Made by a program: the position numbers and the translations under genes
The notes under the pieces: model-generated
The model's database searches: none
Told to the model about the DNA's origin: nothing
The model's input: the letters and a program-made list of their open reading frames with translations, nothing else
NCBI GenBank assembly: GCA_022495995.1
Contig: JAFEMH010000528.1
Location: 536,001 to 600,000 of the forward strand
DNA length: 64,000 nucleotides
Reading direction: 5' to 3'
Origin: Adenophora triphylla var. japonica
Lineage: Eukaryota > Streptophyta > Magnoliopsida > Asterales > Campanulaceae
In this document: positions 44,355 to 55,940 of the stretch, in pieces
How the letters are laid out: every line of letters begins with the position of its first letter
How positions within the stretch are numbered: position 1 is the stretch's first letter

Positions 44355-44976
44355 TAGACGTGTCCAAAATCTAACCGAAACCGGCTAACCGGCGGTTTTT
44401 AACCGTTCAACTAACCGGTCAAACCCGTTAACCGATTTAACCGTAGCCGGATTAACCGAAACCGGCGGTTAACCGGTTCAGTTAAGGTTACAGATTTTTT
44501 CAAACCGGCTAACCGGCGGTTATAACCGTCGATTATTAAATCGGTTATAACCGTTTGAAATTTCAGTTAGTTTTTTAACGTTTTCAGTTAGTTTTTAGGA
44601 ATTCCAGTTAGTTTTTAGGAATTCCAGTTAGTTTTTTAGAATTTCAGTCAGTTTTTTAACGTTTTCAGTTAGTTTTTCGGAATTTTTATTATTTTTTTGA
44701 AATTTCAGTCAATTTTTTAACGTTTTCAGTTAGTTTTTCAGAATTTCAGTTAGTTTTTTAACGTTTCTAGTGAACATAAACTGTTAAAAATTCCGTTAAA
44801 ATGACTAATCTGAAAAAAAAAGGCTTCAGTTAACCGTTTTAACCGGATAAACCGTGTTAACCGGTTATAACCGTTAACCGGATAATCGTAACCGTTAGTA
44901 CACAGTTAATGGTTAGGTTACGGTTAAGTTTTAACGATTTTTTTAACCGGCGGTTATAACCGTTTGGACACGTCTA
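44355..44976. mobile_element. hAT-type MITE, 622 bp, 8-bp TSD
   Basis: 14-bp perfect terminal inverted repeats TAGACGTGTCCAAA / TTTGGACACGTCTA, flanked by CTAATAAA (44347-44354 and 44977-44984). The interior is packed with AACCGG/CGGTTA motifs near both ends and a central series of CAGTTAGTTTTTnnGAATTC units. The terminus is related to that of the hAT at 34246 (TAGACGTGGCCAAA), so it is probably a non-autonomous relative. Confidence 0.92.
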
Positions 44977-44984
44977 CTAATAAA

Positions 44985-45962
44985 CTACTACCTCCGTCCC
45001 AAAATGAGGTATTTTTTTCAATTTTTTTGAATTAAAAACAATAAAATTTAAATCTTATTAAACAATTATTTTTTTAAAAATAATTAGAAAACGTTCAAAT
45101 ATTGCAACCTAGCCTAGACAACTAGTGTTGATTAATTAATGAAATAGAAAAAAAAATTGCACATTTTCAAAAATTTCAAAGATTGTGAGTAATAATAGAT
45201 TATTTTTCCACTTTCTCTCCACCCATGTTCCAAAATCCACAACAATTTCCCCTTCCCCAGATCTCTCACGTTCTCTCTCCCTCTCTCTCTCGTACTCATT
45301 TCATTTTTAATCTTTCTCTACGATTCTTCATCAGAAGAAAATAGCCTCCGCCTCTAACTCGTTTGATCTTAAACTCCGACCAGCACCACCTCGGCATTTT
45401 TCAACAGAGTTGCCTCTCTACACCCCAGATCCATTTTTTAATGTTTTTCCTCCACTTCCAAATCTCCTTTTTAAGAGTACCTCGGTCTTCGTCTCTACAT
45501 CCTCCTTTATCCTATTTAGCGCCGCCGCCAACACCACCACCATTTCCTTGTCATACGTAAACCACAATGCCACTAAAGGAACTCTTTGCTGTTTTCGTCC
45601 TTTCCACAAGGCAACCGACTCTGAAAATTAGAAAAAAAAAAAAAACAGAGTGAGTTTTTTTGGTTTGATCATTTTTTTGGCTCGATTTCGATTTTCTGGA
45701 ACCCAAATCTTAATCGGTTCTCCTCATTCTTCATAGTGTCTTCACCGTTAATCCCAGCTATACTGGCTACATATAAAAATCAGTTAGTCACTTGGTTTGA
45801 TATTTGTGATTTTGTGTGTGTTCGTGTGTGTGTAAATGAAATGAATCAAAAGCTCTAAGCTTCAAAAACCAAAAGGTCGGTCTAATACCTTATTTTATTT
45901 TTAAACTTGTTGTAAAATAGGGATATCAAAACCGTTTGCTAAAATCATGCGTTAAATTCTTA
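44985..45962. other. Non-coding; one-ended Stowaway-like start
   Basis: A CTACCTCCGTCCCAAAATGAGG stretch at 44988 looks like one MITE end without a partner. CT-rich sequence at 45230-45300 and Pro/Ser-coding short frames at 45360-45630 might be leader DNA of an unseen gene, but I cannot support one. Confidence 0.4.
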
Positions 45963-45967
45963 TTTTA

Positions 45968-47750
45968 TGATACCGAATAAGGTTTAGAGAATAGAATGAC
46001 CAAACGATAGAACAAGAATCAATTTACGAAAGCTTCAAGCTTTTTTTTTTTCTATTTCATATAATCAAAGTCTAATTTTCGGAATTACACAAAGCCCTAT
46101 TTTTATATGACTCCTAAGACTTGAAAAACAAGTCAAAACACTTCTAAAAATATGCCTAATATATATGGTAACCTAATAGACTATTATTTCATCAAAATAA
46201 AGTCCTAATATACTTCTAATATCAAAAATACTATCAATCTAATATTAAATCCGAAAATACAAAGAAAATAATAAAAGATAATAAATAATAAAACTTAAAA
46301 CTATTTTTGTTTTCGATCTCCTTGCTTGTCCCGCTTGATCAACTTGTGTGTTATCATACTGTATCATTCTCTCCTTCTTAGAAAAAATTCGACCTCGAAT
46401 TTTGGTTGTTGTGCTGAAAAATACCTTACAAAATTCACCCTTCAACCGTAGACGAACTGTATACTTGATATTATTTCTCATTATATCCATCCAATCACCC
46501 AATGTGTTGATACAAAAACTCAATAATCAATTTCGAATGATGTATCGAATGTAAGACCGGGGAAGTACGTGTCAAACGGATCTTTGTACCCAAGATCAAC
46601 AAGAATCGCTTTCAAACGTCCACACCAAGGATGCCCCTTGATTATCAAATACTTCCTCTGTCTCCTTATCGGACCCAACAACTGATTCAACGTCATCAAC
46701 AAGATCGGATGTCATTGCTTGAGGAACATCACCACGACACCCATCAAACATAGGTGGTTTGGACCAATCAACAAGATCTTCTTGACTTGAAGAATCGATC
46801 ACAAAACCTTCTTTAAAATTAACAGTATCAATCCAAGAATCAATCGATTCTTCCGGATTTGTATCAAACAGAGGGGGTTTTGACCAATCAACAAGGTTTT
46901 CCTCACTCGATGATTCGACAAAAAAAACCTCTTTAAACCCAACAATATCAACCCAAGAATCAAATGAATCATTAGGAATTGCCTTACCTTCGATTTCCGG
47001 AAGTTCGATCCTCTCATCGACATTCCTCGAACGGTTGGCTACATACCTATCATGAAGTCCATGATTTTGGCCGAAGGAATCCATCCCCTCTTGATAGTAC
47101 TCCGTTTCCTCGACTGGAACAACCGGATCTGAACCCCTCTTCGCTAGAAGCTTCTCTCTGCGATCCAAGCGGTTCTGGAGTATTTAAATTCGTCTTCGTA
47201 TCTCATCTATCTCGATATTGCGACGACGTCGTCTGTACTGATAATCATCTTCTTGGGGCTCCGTTGCACGACTGCTCCATCGACCACCACGTCCACCACG
47301 AACCACGCTTCCTCGTTCAGCCATTGATATACGAACCGAAGCTCTGATACCAAATGATACCGAATAAGGCTTAGAGAATAGAATGACCGAACGATAGAAC
47401 AAGAATCAATTTACGAAAGCTTCAAGCTTTTCTTTTTCTATTTCATATAATCAAAGTCTAATTTTCGGAATTACACAAAGCCCTATTTTTATTTGACTCC
47501 TAAGACTTGAAAAACAAGTCAAAACACTTCTAAAAATATGCCTAATATATATGGTAACCTAATCGACTATTATTTCATCAAAATAAAGTTCTAATATACT
47601 TCTAATACCAAAAATACTATCAATTTAATATTAAATTCGAAAATACAAAGAAAATAATAAAAGATAATAAATAATAAAACTTAAAACTATTTTTGTTTTC
47701 GATCTCCTTGCTTGTCCCGCTTGATCAACTTGTGTTATCATACTGTATCA
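45968..47750 (-). mobile_element. Compact LTR retrotransposon, 1783 bp (TRIM/LARD-like)
   Basis: Two LTRs (45968-46366, 399 bp; 47355-47750, 396 bp; about 97% identical by eye) with TGATAC...GTATCA ends, flanked by the 5-bp TSD TTTTA (45963-45967 and 47751-47755). Read on the minus strand, the 5' LTR is the right one. A PBS TGGTATCAGAGC (47352-47341) and a PPT AAGAAGGAGAGAA (46379-46367) are present. The internal region is only 988 bp and has one ORF, with no protease, integrase or RT. Confidence 0.93.
46596..47324 (-). CDS. Single ORF of the compact LTR element; unknown protein
   Basis: ATG at 47324 (MAERGSVVRGGRGGRW), one in-frame TAA at 47186-47184, then open to 46596, for a total of about 243 codons. 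The N-terminus is Arg/Gly-rich and basic (YRRRRRN), then comes a short coiled-coil-like EIDEIRRR / LQNRLDRREKLL stretch, then an acidic half with two copies of a repeat of about 45 residues (SWxDxVxFKExFxxxSSSxExLVDWSKPPxFD). I do not recognise a family; it could be a gag-like RNA-binding protein. The element is young enough (LTRs about 97% identical) that conservation of the frame may be meaningful. Confidence 0.6.
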
Positions 47751-47980
47751 TTTTATATGTAAACGTGGAAGCTTCAATCACTCCTGGATGAGCACGGGAA
47801 AGCTTACAGCACACTAAACGACGCTGTTTAATTTCTATTTTCAACAACATTGATAGTGACATTTTTGGGCTTCTACTTGTCAAATTTAGAAATGATTTTG
47901 CTTTAATATATTTATAAATTTTGGAGGTTAAGGGGGCATTTGTTTTCTTATTTTAAGTCTTATTTGCCTCTTAACACTTA

Positions 47981-48262
47981 CTCCCTCCGTCCCACCTTAG
48001 TGTAGACTTCTTTCCTTTTTCGTCCGTCCCACCTTAGTGTAGACTGCCAAAATTAGAAAGTTTTTTATTATTTTTTATTTTTCCTACCCCACCCACTCAT
48101 TCTCTCTCATCATTTTCCACCATACAATTTATTCAACTAACCTACTATTCACTCTACTCATTCTCTCTCTTCATTTTCTACCACACATTTTCATTATCTT
48201 AATAATATTCCTTAGTTATTGTGCCCACCACCTTAGTCTACACTAAGGTGGGACGGAGGGAG
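47981..48262. mobile_element. Stowaway-type MITE, 282 bp
   Basis: TIRs start CTCCCTCCGTCCCACCTTAG and extend to about 27 bp (CTTAGTGTAGAC / GTCTACACTAAG), with TA duplications at 47979-47980 and 48263-48264. Inside are CATTCTCTCT repeats. Confidence 0.92.
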
Positions 48263-48526
48263 TATTCATTAAGAGGATTAGAGAAATAAGTGTATTTGTT
48301 TTTTTTTTTTGAAATAAGGCTTGTTAGGCTCTTAAAGTCCTCTTAATTTTAAGAGGTTAAAATGTTGCTGAATTGCCTCTGAAAGCCTCTGAAAGCCACT
48401 GTTTCATATTTGGTTTTGGGTAAAAAAATTTTTAAACTGTTTACTGTTTCATAATGCATTTACGGTTTTTTTTATTATTTTTTTTAATTTTTTTTAACTG
48501 TTTCAGATACAAAATCAAACAACTTA

Positions 48527-48804
48527 CTCCCTCCGTCCCACCAATTGCTTCACCCTTTTCCTTCGGCACGGGAATTATGGTAATTGGAGGGAAAAAAAAA
48601 TGTTGTGAGTGTAATTTGAAAATAGGAGAGAGAATTAGTGGAGGGAATAGTGAATTTGAAAAGTGTTGTGAGTGTAATAGTGTGTTTAGGAGAGAGAATG
48701 AGTGGAGAGAATAGTGAAAATTCTTTGTCAAAAAAGGAAAGGTGAAGCTTCTAACGGGACGCCCTTTTGGATAATTAGTGAAGCTTTTATTGGGACAGAG
48801 GAAG
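48527..48804. mobile_element. Stowaway-type MITE, 278 bp
   Basis: CTCCCTCCGTCCCACCAATTG...TATTGGGACAGAGGAAG, with TA at 48525-48526 and 48805-48806. The right end has diverged. It lies just upstream of the likely SYP61 leader. Confidence 0.82.
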
Positions 48805-48806
48805 TA

Positions 48807-50512
48807 TATCATTCAGTCATTTTCAGAACTGAAATCAAATTTCAGCACTTATCACTTAAAAAAACAAAAACCCCCCTTAAAGGTATTTTGGGAAAAAAAA
48901 AAAAAAGGAAGGAAAAAGAAAAATCAAATGGGACGGGGCAAGAAAAGATGAGCAGAGAGATAAAGAAGAGTCAAGTCGGGTTGAGAAACGAAACAGTTGA
49001 TGCATTTGGAATTCATCGCACATCAAATCTAACCGGAAGCTCACCCTCTTTCTTTGAGGTTAGGGTTTTGAATTATTCGTGATCTAATAATCTATTATTC
49101 ATTCCGTCAATTGTTTCATCCACGCTGTTTCATTTTTGAGAAGACTAATCATAATTTACAGCTGAATTTAGCTATAATCTTCACAATTAGTTTGCATCAG
49201 TGGTCATTTCAATCGATTTTTTATGATTTAGATCTACAAAATAAATGGAATTTATATGTCAAGTGCTGAAATATTTTTATTTGGGTGTTCTTCATTCACA
49301 AAATTTTGATTAATTCTCTTGATACTGTAACCCATTTTGGGGTGTCCTCGAGTGATTTTGCTATTTTTTTCCCTATTTATTTATTTATTGACATTGATAT
49401 GATCAAGTTAAACAAACTGTAGATACTTGTGAATTTGTAATTGGGAATCTCCATGCAAAAACTGGAGCATCATGCAAAAAAATAAAAAAAATAAGAGCAA
49501 GTTCTACTCCCTCTGTCCAAAAAAAAAATTAAAAATTTGCTCTTGATCAAGAGCAAAGAAGAAAATTTTGGACATTCATTTTGGGGCAAATGTATAAAAT
49601 ATTTTTAGACCGAAGGCCATGTGGCGTATAAAAACCTTCGAGTACTTCCAAATAACAGAATGGAAAGGTGCGTGCTTAACTTGACCCATATTTTGGTTAC
49701 ACGATCACTTGGAACCTGATAGCAACTGCATTTTAAGTAAACAACAATAAAATAGCTTCAATGTTGACTTTAGCGGAATTAGCAACCAAAGAAAAAGAGA
49801 AAACCTTTAAGGAAGAATACTTTATTGGAGGAAATGCGTAGTTTCAATATCTTTTATGCTTAGTTTTCTCAGTTCCCTAATTTTGAGTGGGGAAGGTACT
49901 GTTGTGTCACATGGGATGAGCACTTTATTGTTATTATTAATCTATTTTTATCACATCTTTTACTTTCCTGTACATGACAGTTTCTTAAGCTATGGTTACT
50001 TGGTCCATGTCCTATTTTTTGGATTGGATGAACTCCATGCCCCCATAAGCTGATTGACTTCTTCTTGAAGTCTTACGTTTGCTTTAGATTGGAGCTAGAC
50101 TTGGCATTAGAAGTTTCATAAGCTTTTTATTTAGGAAATATGTGCACATAGCTCTCGTAACTAATTCCTGGGCCTGCATATTCTTCACTCTTGCCTCATA
50201 TCCACAGATAATATGTGAAAAATGTGACAATAAGACAATACCCCTAAATAATGATTGAGAAACAATAACTGGATGGTGCAGTTCCTAGTCCATACTTCTT
50301 ATTATTGGGGAACTCTACTTATTTACCGCCCCTTGTTTGTTCAGTTGCATCTTTGCCTTCTTGTCCCAGTATTAGCATTTACTGGGATAATTTATGTAAA
50401 TAAAATTAGCTAATTTTCTTGACAAAGAATGTATATGATTTTCATTTGCTAATGAATGAACCTTATTTATGTGTATAGTAAAGAATGTGTATGATGTTCA
50501 CTTGTCAGCGAG
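48807..50512 (+). promoter_or_regulatory. Upstream region and probable 5'-UTR intron of the SYP61-like gene
   Basis: A probable leader exon lies near 48950-49065 (donor candidate GAG|GTTAGGG at about 49056), followed by a T-rich intron ending TTGTCAG|CGAG at 50508, four bases before the ATG. The exon positions are inferred from splice-like sites only. A tiny Stowaway-like element (about 49508-49590) with the palindrome GCTCTTGATCAAGAGC lies in the intron. Confidence 0.45.
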
Positions 50513-53500
50513 ATGTCTTCAGCTCAAGATCCATTTTACATCGTGAAGGAGGACATTCAAGAATCTGTAAGTGCATTTCCCCTAATCGTTTCTTGCAGCT
50601 TCGTCATGAACTACTTCTGCTATTTTTATTTTATTTCTATTCTGCTTGTGATGTTCATGAATTTGAAGCAACATTATATTCAGGGTTAGGTTATGAATTT
50701 TCAATGTTACTTTCCATTTCAATTTTTCTGTACTGGAAAGTTCCCAAGATACATTGAGTAGTAACGCAATGGGTTAATAGTTTCTTTTGGCCATTTATGT
50801 TTTACTTCCATTTTATAATTGACTTTTGCTTTCTGTATATAACTTTAGAAAAATTAGAAAAAGCAACAAGGAGAAAAAGAGGATACTTTGCAGTTATTGT
50901 AGATAATGAAATTGACCCAGTACACCTTTGATTTTGTAGTAACATCTCTCTCTCTCTCTCTCTCTCTATCCCACGTGCGGACCCAAGCACTATATGAACG
51001 TGGTGCATGTCATTTTTTCTTTGGTATTTCAAACATTTTATTGTTCCTGTTCACGATTTCAAATGCATGTGGATTACAATCCAAAAGCCATCTTACTATT
51101 ACATCTTGCTTAGATTGATAAGTTGCAGTCTTTTCACCAATGGGAGTACACCATTACAAATGCTGAAGAGTATTTGCGTCTCATGAAGGAGCTCCTTGCC
51201 AGTTGTGAGAGCATCGGATGGCAGGTATGTTCGAAGCATATTACTTTGCTTGTGTAGGTTTCGCCTGGTCTGTTATTTCTTGAAAAGATCCAAAATGCAC
51301 TCCGTGCTATGATTCAATGTAAATATAACCATCTTGTCATGCTTTCACCTTTTACCACCCAATATAATCTTACTTTCCCACATTTGAATTCACATGGACA
51401 ATTTAAATTCGTTTATTTCTACTAGTCAGAATGGCAAAAACTTTTCGGTAACTTCCTGCTTTCTATGGGCACTTTTACATGCATTTCTTATAGTTATTTT
51501 TCTGATAGGAAGGTGGATGAATTGGACAAGACAATATCTGTAGCTGCGAGAGATCCTTCTTGGTATGGCATTACCGAAGCGGAGCTTGAAAAACGAAGGA
51601 GATGGACCAGTACTGCTAGGACTAAGGTTACTTGTGCATCTCATGAACAAGTTTAAGCTTTATTTTATTCTTCTTGTTAATCCTGTACATGTATTCTGTG
51701 AAACTGTCTCTAGGTTGGGATGCACTTCACGTCACTTCAATATTTTCCTGTTTCATTCATGTACATATTTCCTAAGAGGTTTACATTGTAATCAGTTGAG
51801 CAATGTTAAGAAAGCAGTAGTTGCTGGAAAAGAGTTAAATGGCACAACCATTGCCGATCTAAGTGGAATGCGACGAGAACTTATGAGGCTGCCAAACTCT
51901 CAGCAGCAGGACAAATCCAACCACTACGTGGCCAAAGATAATGATGATTTCATCTCCTCGGAGTCTGACAGACAGTTGCTTCTCATAAAGTAGGCCTTGT
52001 TTCCCTCTCTACCTACTCCCTTCATATCTTATTTTGACATTTCCCCCAATTAGGCTCATATATATTGCTGTTACCGAAGCACTCTCCGTCCCGAAATGAT
52101 CTTCCTCCTATTTTTGTCGTTAATGCGAATGTACTTTGATCAATAATTTTATGTTGATACAATTATCCAAATGAACATCTAAAAATTGTTATTGATAATA
52201 TTTATAATGATATACAACAACAACAATAACAACAACAACAAAGCCTTAGTCCCAAAATAATTTTGGGTCGGCTAACATGAATCCTCATATGTAATCGTGA
52301 AAGAAAAAAAATTAAAAATAGTGATAATAAAATAGTAAATATATAATAGATTAAAAAAAAACATCAAACCCTTCACCCACATGAATTTTTGCCCTCCACT
52401 CCGGCCTTTTTAAACGCCATATTTTCATCAAATCCAAGTAAACTTATATCGTTTTCAATCACCCTAATCCATGTTTGCTTGGGTCTTCCCCTACCCCTCA
52501 CCATTTTATCACTTCTCCATTTTTCAGGCCTCCTAACCGGTGCGTCACTCGGTCTCCGTCTCACATGACCAAATCACCTTAAACGATTCTCCCTCATTTT
52601 ATCATCAATGGGCACAACTCCTACTTTACCACTCATCACCTCATTACTCAATTGATCATTCCTTGTATGCCCACACATCCATTGTAGCATCCGCATTTTC
52701 GCTACATTTATCTTTTAAACGTGACAGCATTTCACGCCTAACATTCAAAGGTCATAAAGCGGTGCCGACCTAATTAGTTTTTGTTTTTAGCCTTGTTTGA
52801 AGGGTAAGGCGTAATGATATTAAGACACCATCCCAGAGAGTTGAGGGAAAATATTAAGATCTCCTTTGTATTATTAGGGTCCAGGAAAAGCCCATTCCTA
52901 TAAAATTCTTTTTTGATAATATTTTTTAAGTAAAGCATACACAACCCAAAAAGAGATGTGCCATTTTCCAAGAAACTTGTTTGAATAGTAATGACAATTT
53001 TTTGTTATGGCCTTCTTCTTTTGATCATGCCTGTCAACTGGTGTTTGTAGACAGCAGGACGAAGAGCTGGACGAACTGAGTGCAAGTGTGGAAAGGATTG
53101 GAGGCGTTGGACTCACAATACATGAAGAACTCCTTGCGCAGGTAAATACTCTTCCTCAATCACCTTTGAATAGTCCTATATGGAAAAGTATATCTCTGTA
53201 ACTGCAGTAGGTTTATGCATAAAAGGTAATTTTATCTCATATAGTATTTCTGTTGACGAGTAACATCTGTGGTACATCAGGAACGGATTATAGAAGAATT
53301 GGGTACAGAGATGGACAGTACATCAAACCGTCTTGATTTTGTTCAGGTAATGATTTTCATGTACATTTGCATTCTTGGTTATGATCAATGAAACAGGTTT
53401 TTTTTTTTTTTTTAAATCTTGCCTGCCTCTTCTATTTATGATGCTTAAACATGAACTGAAATTTTTAATGCTACGGAGTTATGCTTATATTTCTAATCCA

Positions 53501-53661
53501 TGTTAAATAAGCATTTTCTGAGAAAATTAAGCTTCATTTTGTGTGTGCAGAAAAAGGTGTCGATGGTTATGAAGAAGGCGAGTGCCAAGGGGCAATTTAT
53601 GATGATATTGTTCTTGATTATTTTGTTCATTGTGTTGTTTGTTTTGGTTTTCTTTACCTAG
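50513..53661 (+). CDS. SYP61: SYP61-type syntaxin (Qc-SNARE), 7 coding exons, intact
   Basis: Coding exons: 50513-50566, 51114-51224, 51513-51626, 51796-51989, 53051-53141, 53281-53346 and 53551-53661. All introns are GT-AG and phases agree, giving 741 nt = 246 residues, against about 245 in Arabidopsis SYP61. Start MSSAQDPFYIVKEDIQES is the family N-terminus. Next is the syntaxin-6 N-terminal helical domain, then KDPSWYGITEAELEKRRRW-like sequence in exon 3. The SNARE motif lies in exons 5-7 (QQDEELDELSASVERIGGVG ... AQERIIEELGTEMDS) with its central Gln. The C-terminal membrane anchor is FMMILFLIILFIVLFVLVFF. Family role: vesicle fusion at the trans-Golgi network/early endosome, in complex with SYP4 and VTI12. 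Exon 2 (about residues 24-48) departs most from the usual sequence. Intron 4 holds a LINE fragment. Confidence 0.95.
52195..52780 (-). mobile_element. RTE-like LINE 3' fragment in SYP61 intron 4
   Basis: Minus strand. The C-terminal tail of an RTE-type LINE protein reads RRPSDAPVRRPEKW then RGRGRPKQTWIRVIENDISLL (52400-52560), preceded by out-of-frame MRENRLRWFGHV- and IPDDKM-like pieces. The 3' UTR ends in a (TTG)n-like tail (CAACAACAA on the plus strand, 52214-52240), typical of RTE elements. It is heavily truncated and inactive. Confidence 0.85.
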
Positions 53662-55004
53662 GTTAGAGCTAGAGGGGTTAATAAGGAGAGGAGGGGGTAG
53701 TTACTTAATGGAATTTGATTTTTAATTGTTGAGAATATAAGTGTTAATATGAATTCTAGACACCTTTTAACATTTAAACTGACCATTTTTAACAAACTTA
53801 TAAAGTGTCATTTTATTTGTTTAGAGATTGCCAGTTTTCATGGTAGAAGTTTTTTTCTAACGCTTAGAAAAAATGAGTTTTAACAAACAACAATACATGT
53901 CTCTGATGACAATAGTAGCAGTTTATAACTTCTACTATAATGTTATTTTTCATCCAAAATTGCCCGCTCAACAATTATATATTGCCACTGTCAAATACAA
54001 TTTTATATGCTTAATTCATGATTTTACTTTAGGGCGTGCTCCCGAGTTTTAAATGGAGAGAAAAAAAAAAGGAAAGAGAGGAGAAGGGAATGAAAAGGAA
54101 AAGGAAAAGGAAGAAAAAAAATATAGAATTACATTTGTACCATTAATGAAAGAAAAAGAGAGTTTATAATTGAGGGGTAAAAAAGGTTTATCAAAAAAGT
54201 TTCTTTTATAACATTTCATTTCCTTCAATTTTCTCTCACTTTTGGGAGGATTGTGTACGAGAAAAATGCTCAAAAAATTTCCTTTTCTTTCCCTCCGGTT
54301 CTTACTAAAAAATTTCGAGAGCAAATTTAGAAAGAAAATTATTTTAGATTTCCTACATTTTTCTTCCCTTTTCACCGTTTTAAAATTCGGGAACACACCC
54401 TTAGTCTTCCCTCTCTTATTATGGTGTTTATATTTGGGAGAGATGTGTTCTTATTATTGTTGTTGCTGATGTTTTAATGTTGATGTTGTGACATAGAAAG
54501 TGAGATTATTAAAGATTTTTATTTAATCAGTTGCAAATAAAAAGTACTTAAGATGAATTAACATTAAACTTAGTACTTCTAGTAGGGACTAGGGAGAAGG
54601 ACAAAATTGTCATTTTCAAGTTAGTGAAATGATTAATGGTAATTATGTGTTCCCTGTTTTTATTTGACCATATTTGGTTTTTAATAGTTAATATAGGTAA
54701 ATTTTAATCAACATTAATATCAATTTATTTTAATAGTTAATATAGGTAATTTTAATCAATATTAATATTAATTTAATCAAATTATTATTATTGATTTATC
54801 ACTATATAATTTATTAATAATAGTTTTTTTTTTAAATCTAAAATGATTAAATTGATATTGTCAAATGTAATTAAATAATGAGACAGATTGTCTCATCATT
54901 TGACTTTTCAAACATTTTAATTTAGTGATTTTGAAGCTTTAATTTTTGTTATTTTTACGAACGCTTTGAAAATTATTGATAATATATACCGCCGTTATGT
55001 AATA
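53662..55004. other. SYP61 3' flank and AT-rich spacer
   Basis: The 3' UTR probably ends within a few hundred bases. A purine-rich run (54050-54120) and AT-rich DNA follow. No gene seen. Confidence 0.5.
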
Positions 55005-55130
55005 CTTCGTCCCTAAATGTTACAAGTTTTGAAAATTTAGTTATTTTGAAGCTTTAATTTTAGAAATGAGACTAACTTTTTTGAACAAAAAAAAAGGGGA
55101 AATGGGATAAATATTTAGGGACGGAGGGAG
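55005..55130. mobile_element. Stowaway-type MITE, 126 bp
   Basis: CTTCGTCCCTAAATGTTAC...ATATTTAGGGACGGAGGGAG with flanking TA (55003-55004, 55131-55132). Confidence 0.85.
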
Positions 55131-55424
55131 TATAAAAATTCTTTCTTGATTTGCTGACTCTTTTCACCATGAGATGACTTGGATAATGACAGACCTTCTA
55201 TTATGAAATCAATTCTCTTTCTTCATTTGCTTTTTTATTTCGTTGATTTTTGATGAGGCCATGATTCGGGGTGGCAAAGGTTGCAAGAACTACGTCGCAT
55301 TTTGGACAAGATCTGCAAAATGACACCGTTAGGGATGCGGGGGTTGCCTCGCTATAACCCTCGAGCGTAAGAATCAGTCTATATTTATTTTATAAACCGT
55401 ATATGAGAGCTCTTTAGAGAGATT

Positions 55425-55427
<3 letters not shown>

Positions 55428-55499
<72 letters not shown>
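55428..55499. repeat. (GA)n microsatellite
   Basis: About 36 GA units inside dispersed repeat copy 1. Copy 2 has only about a dozen at the same place. Confidence 0.95.
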
Positions 55500-55504
<5 letters not shown>

Positions 55505-55569
55505 ATTTGAGCTTATCCCTTACCTTACCTTTGGAGAGGATTATAGTATTTATAGGGATAAAGTGTATA

Positions 55570-55826
55570 CTCCCTCCGTCCCATCCGACTCTGACAAATT
55601 TCTTCGCGTCCCATCCGACTTGGATGTACCTAAAACTAAACCTTAAATCACTATTCTCTCCACTCATTCTCTCTCCTACATTATTTTAATACTCACAACA
55701 CCATTATAATTTACTATTCCCTCCACTCATTCTCTCTCCTATTTTTAAATTACACTCACAACATTTACCTTTTCCTTAATCTCCGTGTAAAGTAACTTTG
55801 TCCAAATTCGGGTGGGACGGAGGGAG
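55570..55826. mobile_element. Stowaway-type MITE, 257 bp, with paralogous empty site
   Basis: CTCCCTCCGTCCCATCCGAC...CGGGTGGGACGGAGGGAG, TA at 55568-55569 and 55827-55828. The related repeat at 56878-56890 has the same flanks with a single TA and no insert. Confidence 0.95.
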
Positions 55827-55940
55827 TATGTGGTAATTTATACGGGTCACATTGTATATATTTGGTATATGTATATATGTGATATATTTGATTGTATGAG
55901 ACGGTGTATATGTGTTTGTATAAATATATCTATATTATAA

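Larger units (their letters stand above)
55250..55940. repeat. Unclassified dispersed repeat, copy 1 (with MITE)
   Basis: Matches 56620-56985 along its length: GGTGGCAAAGG near 55270 and 56642, TATAACCCTCGnGnGTAAGAATC near 55354 and 56727, and TTTATAAACCGTATATGAGAGC near 55389 and 56762. Contains a (GA)n run (55428-55499) and a MITE absent from copy 2. It has no coding capacity; it could be the LTR end of an unknown element. Confidence 0.85.

Noticed and set aside
45363..45631. Possible first exon encoding Pro/Ser-rich residues near the compact LTR element
   Set aside because: No splice partner or conserved protein on either side of the element could be recognised.
48454..49082. Short ORFs at 48454-48714 and 48702-49082
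   Set aside because: The first is the body of a Stowaway MITE, the second crosses from the MITE into the likely SYP61 leader.
55374..55667. Ser-Leu repeat ORF over the (GA)n tract
   Set aside because: Simple translation of a microsatellite.
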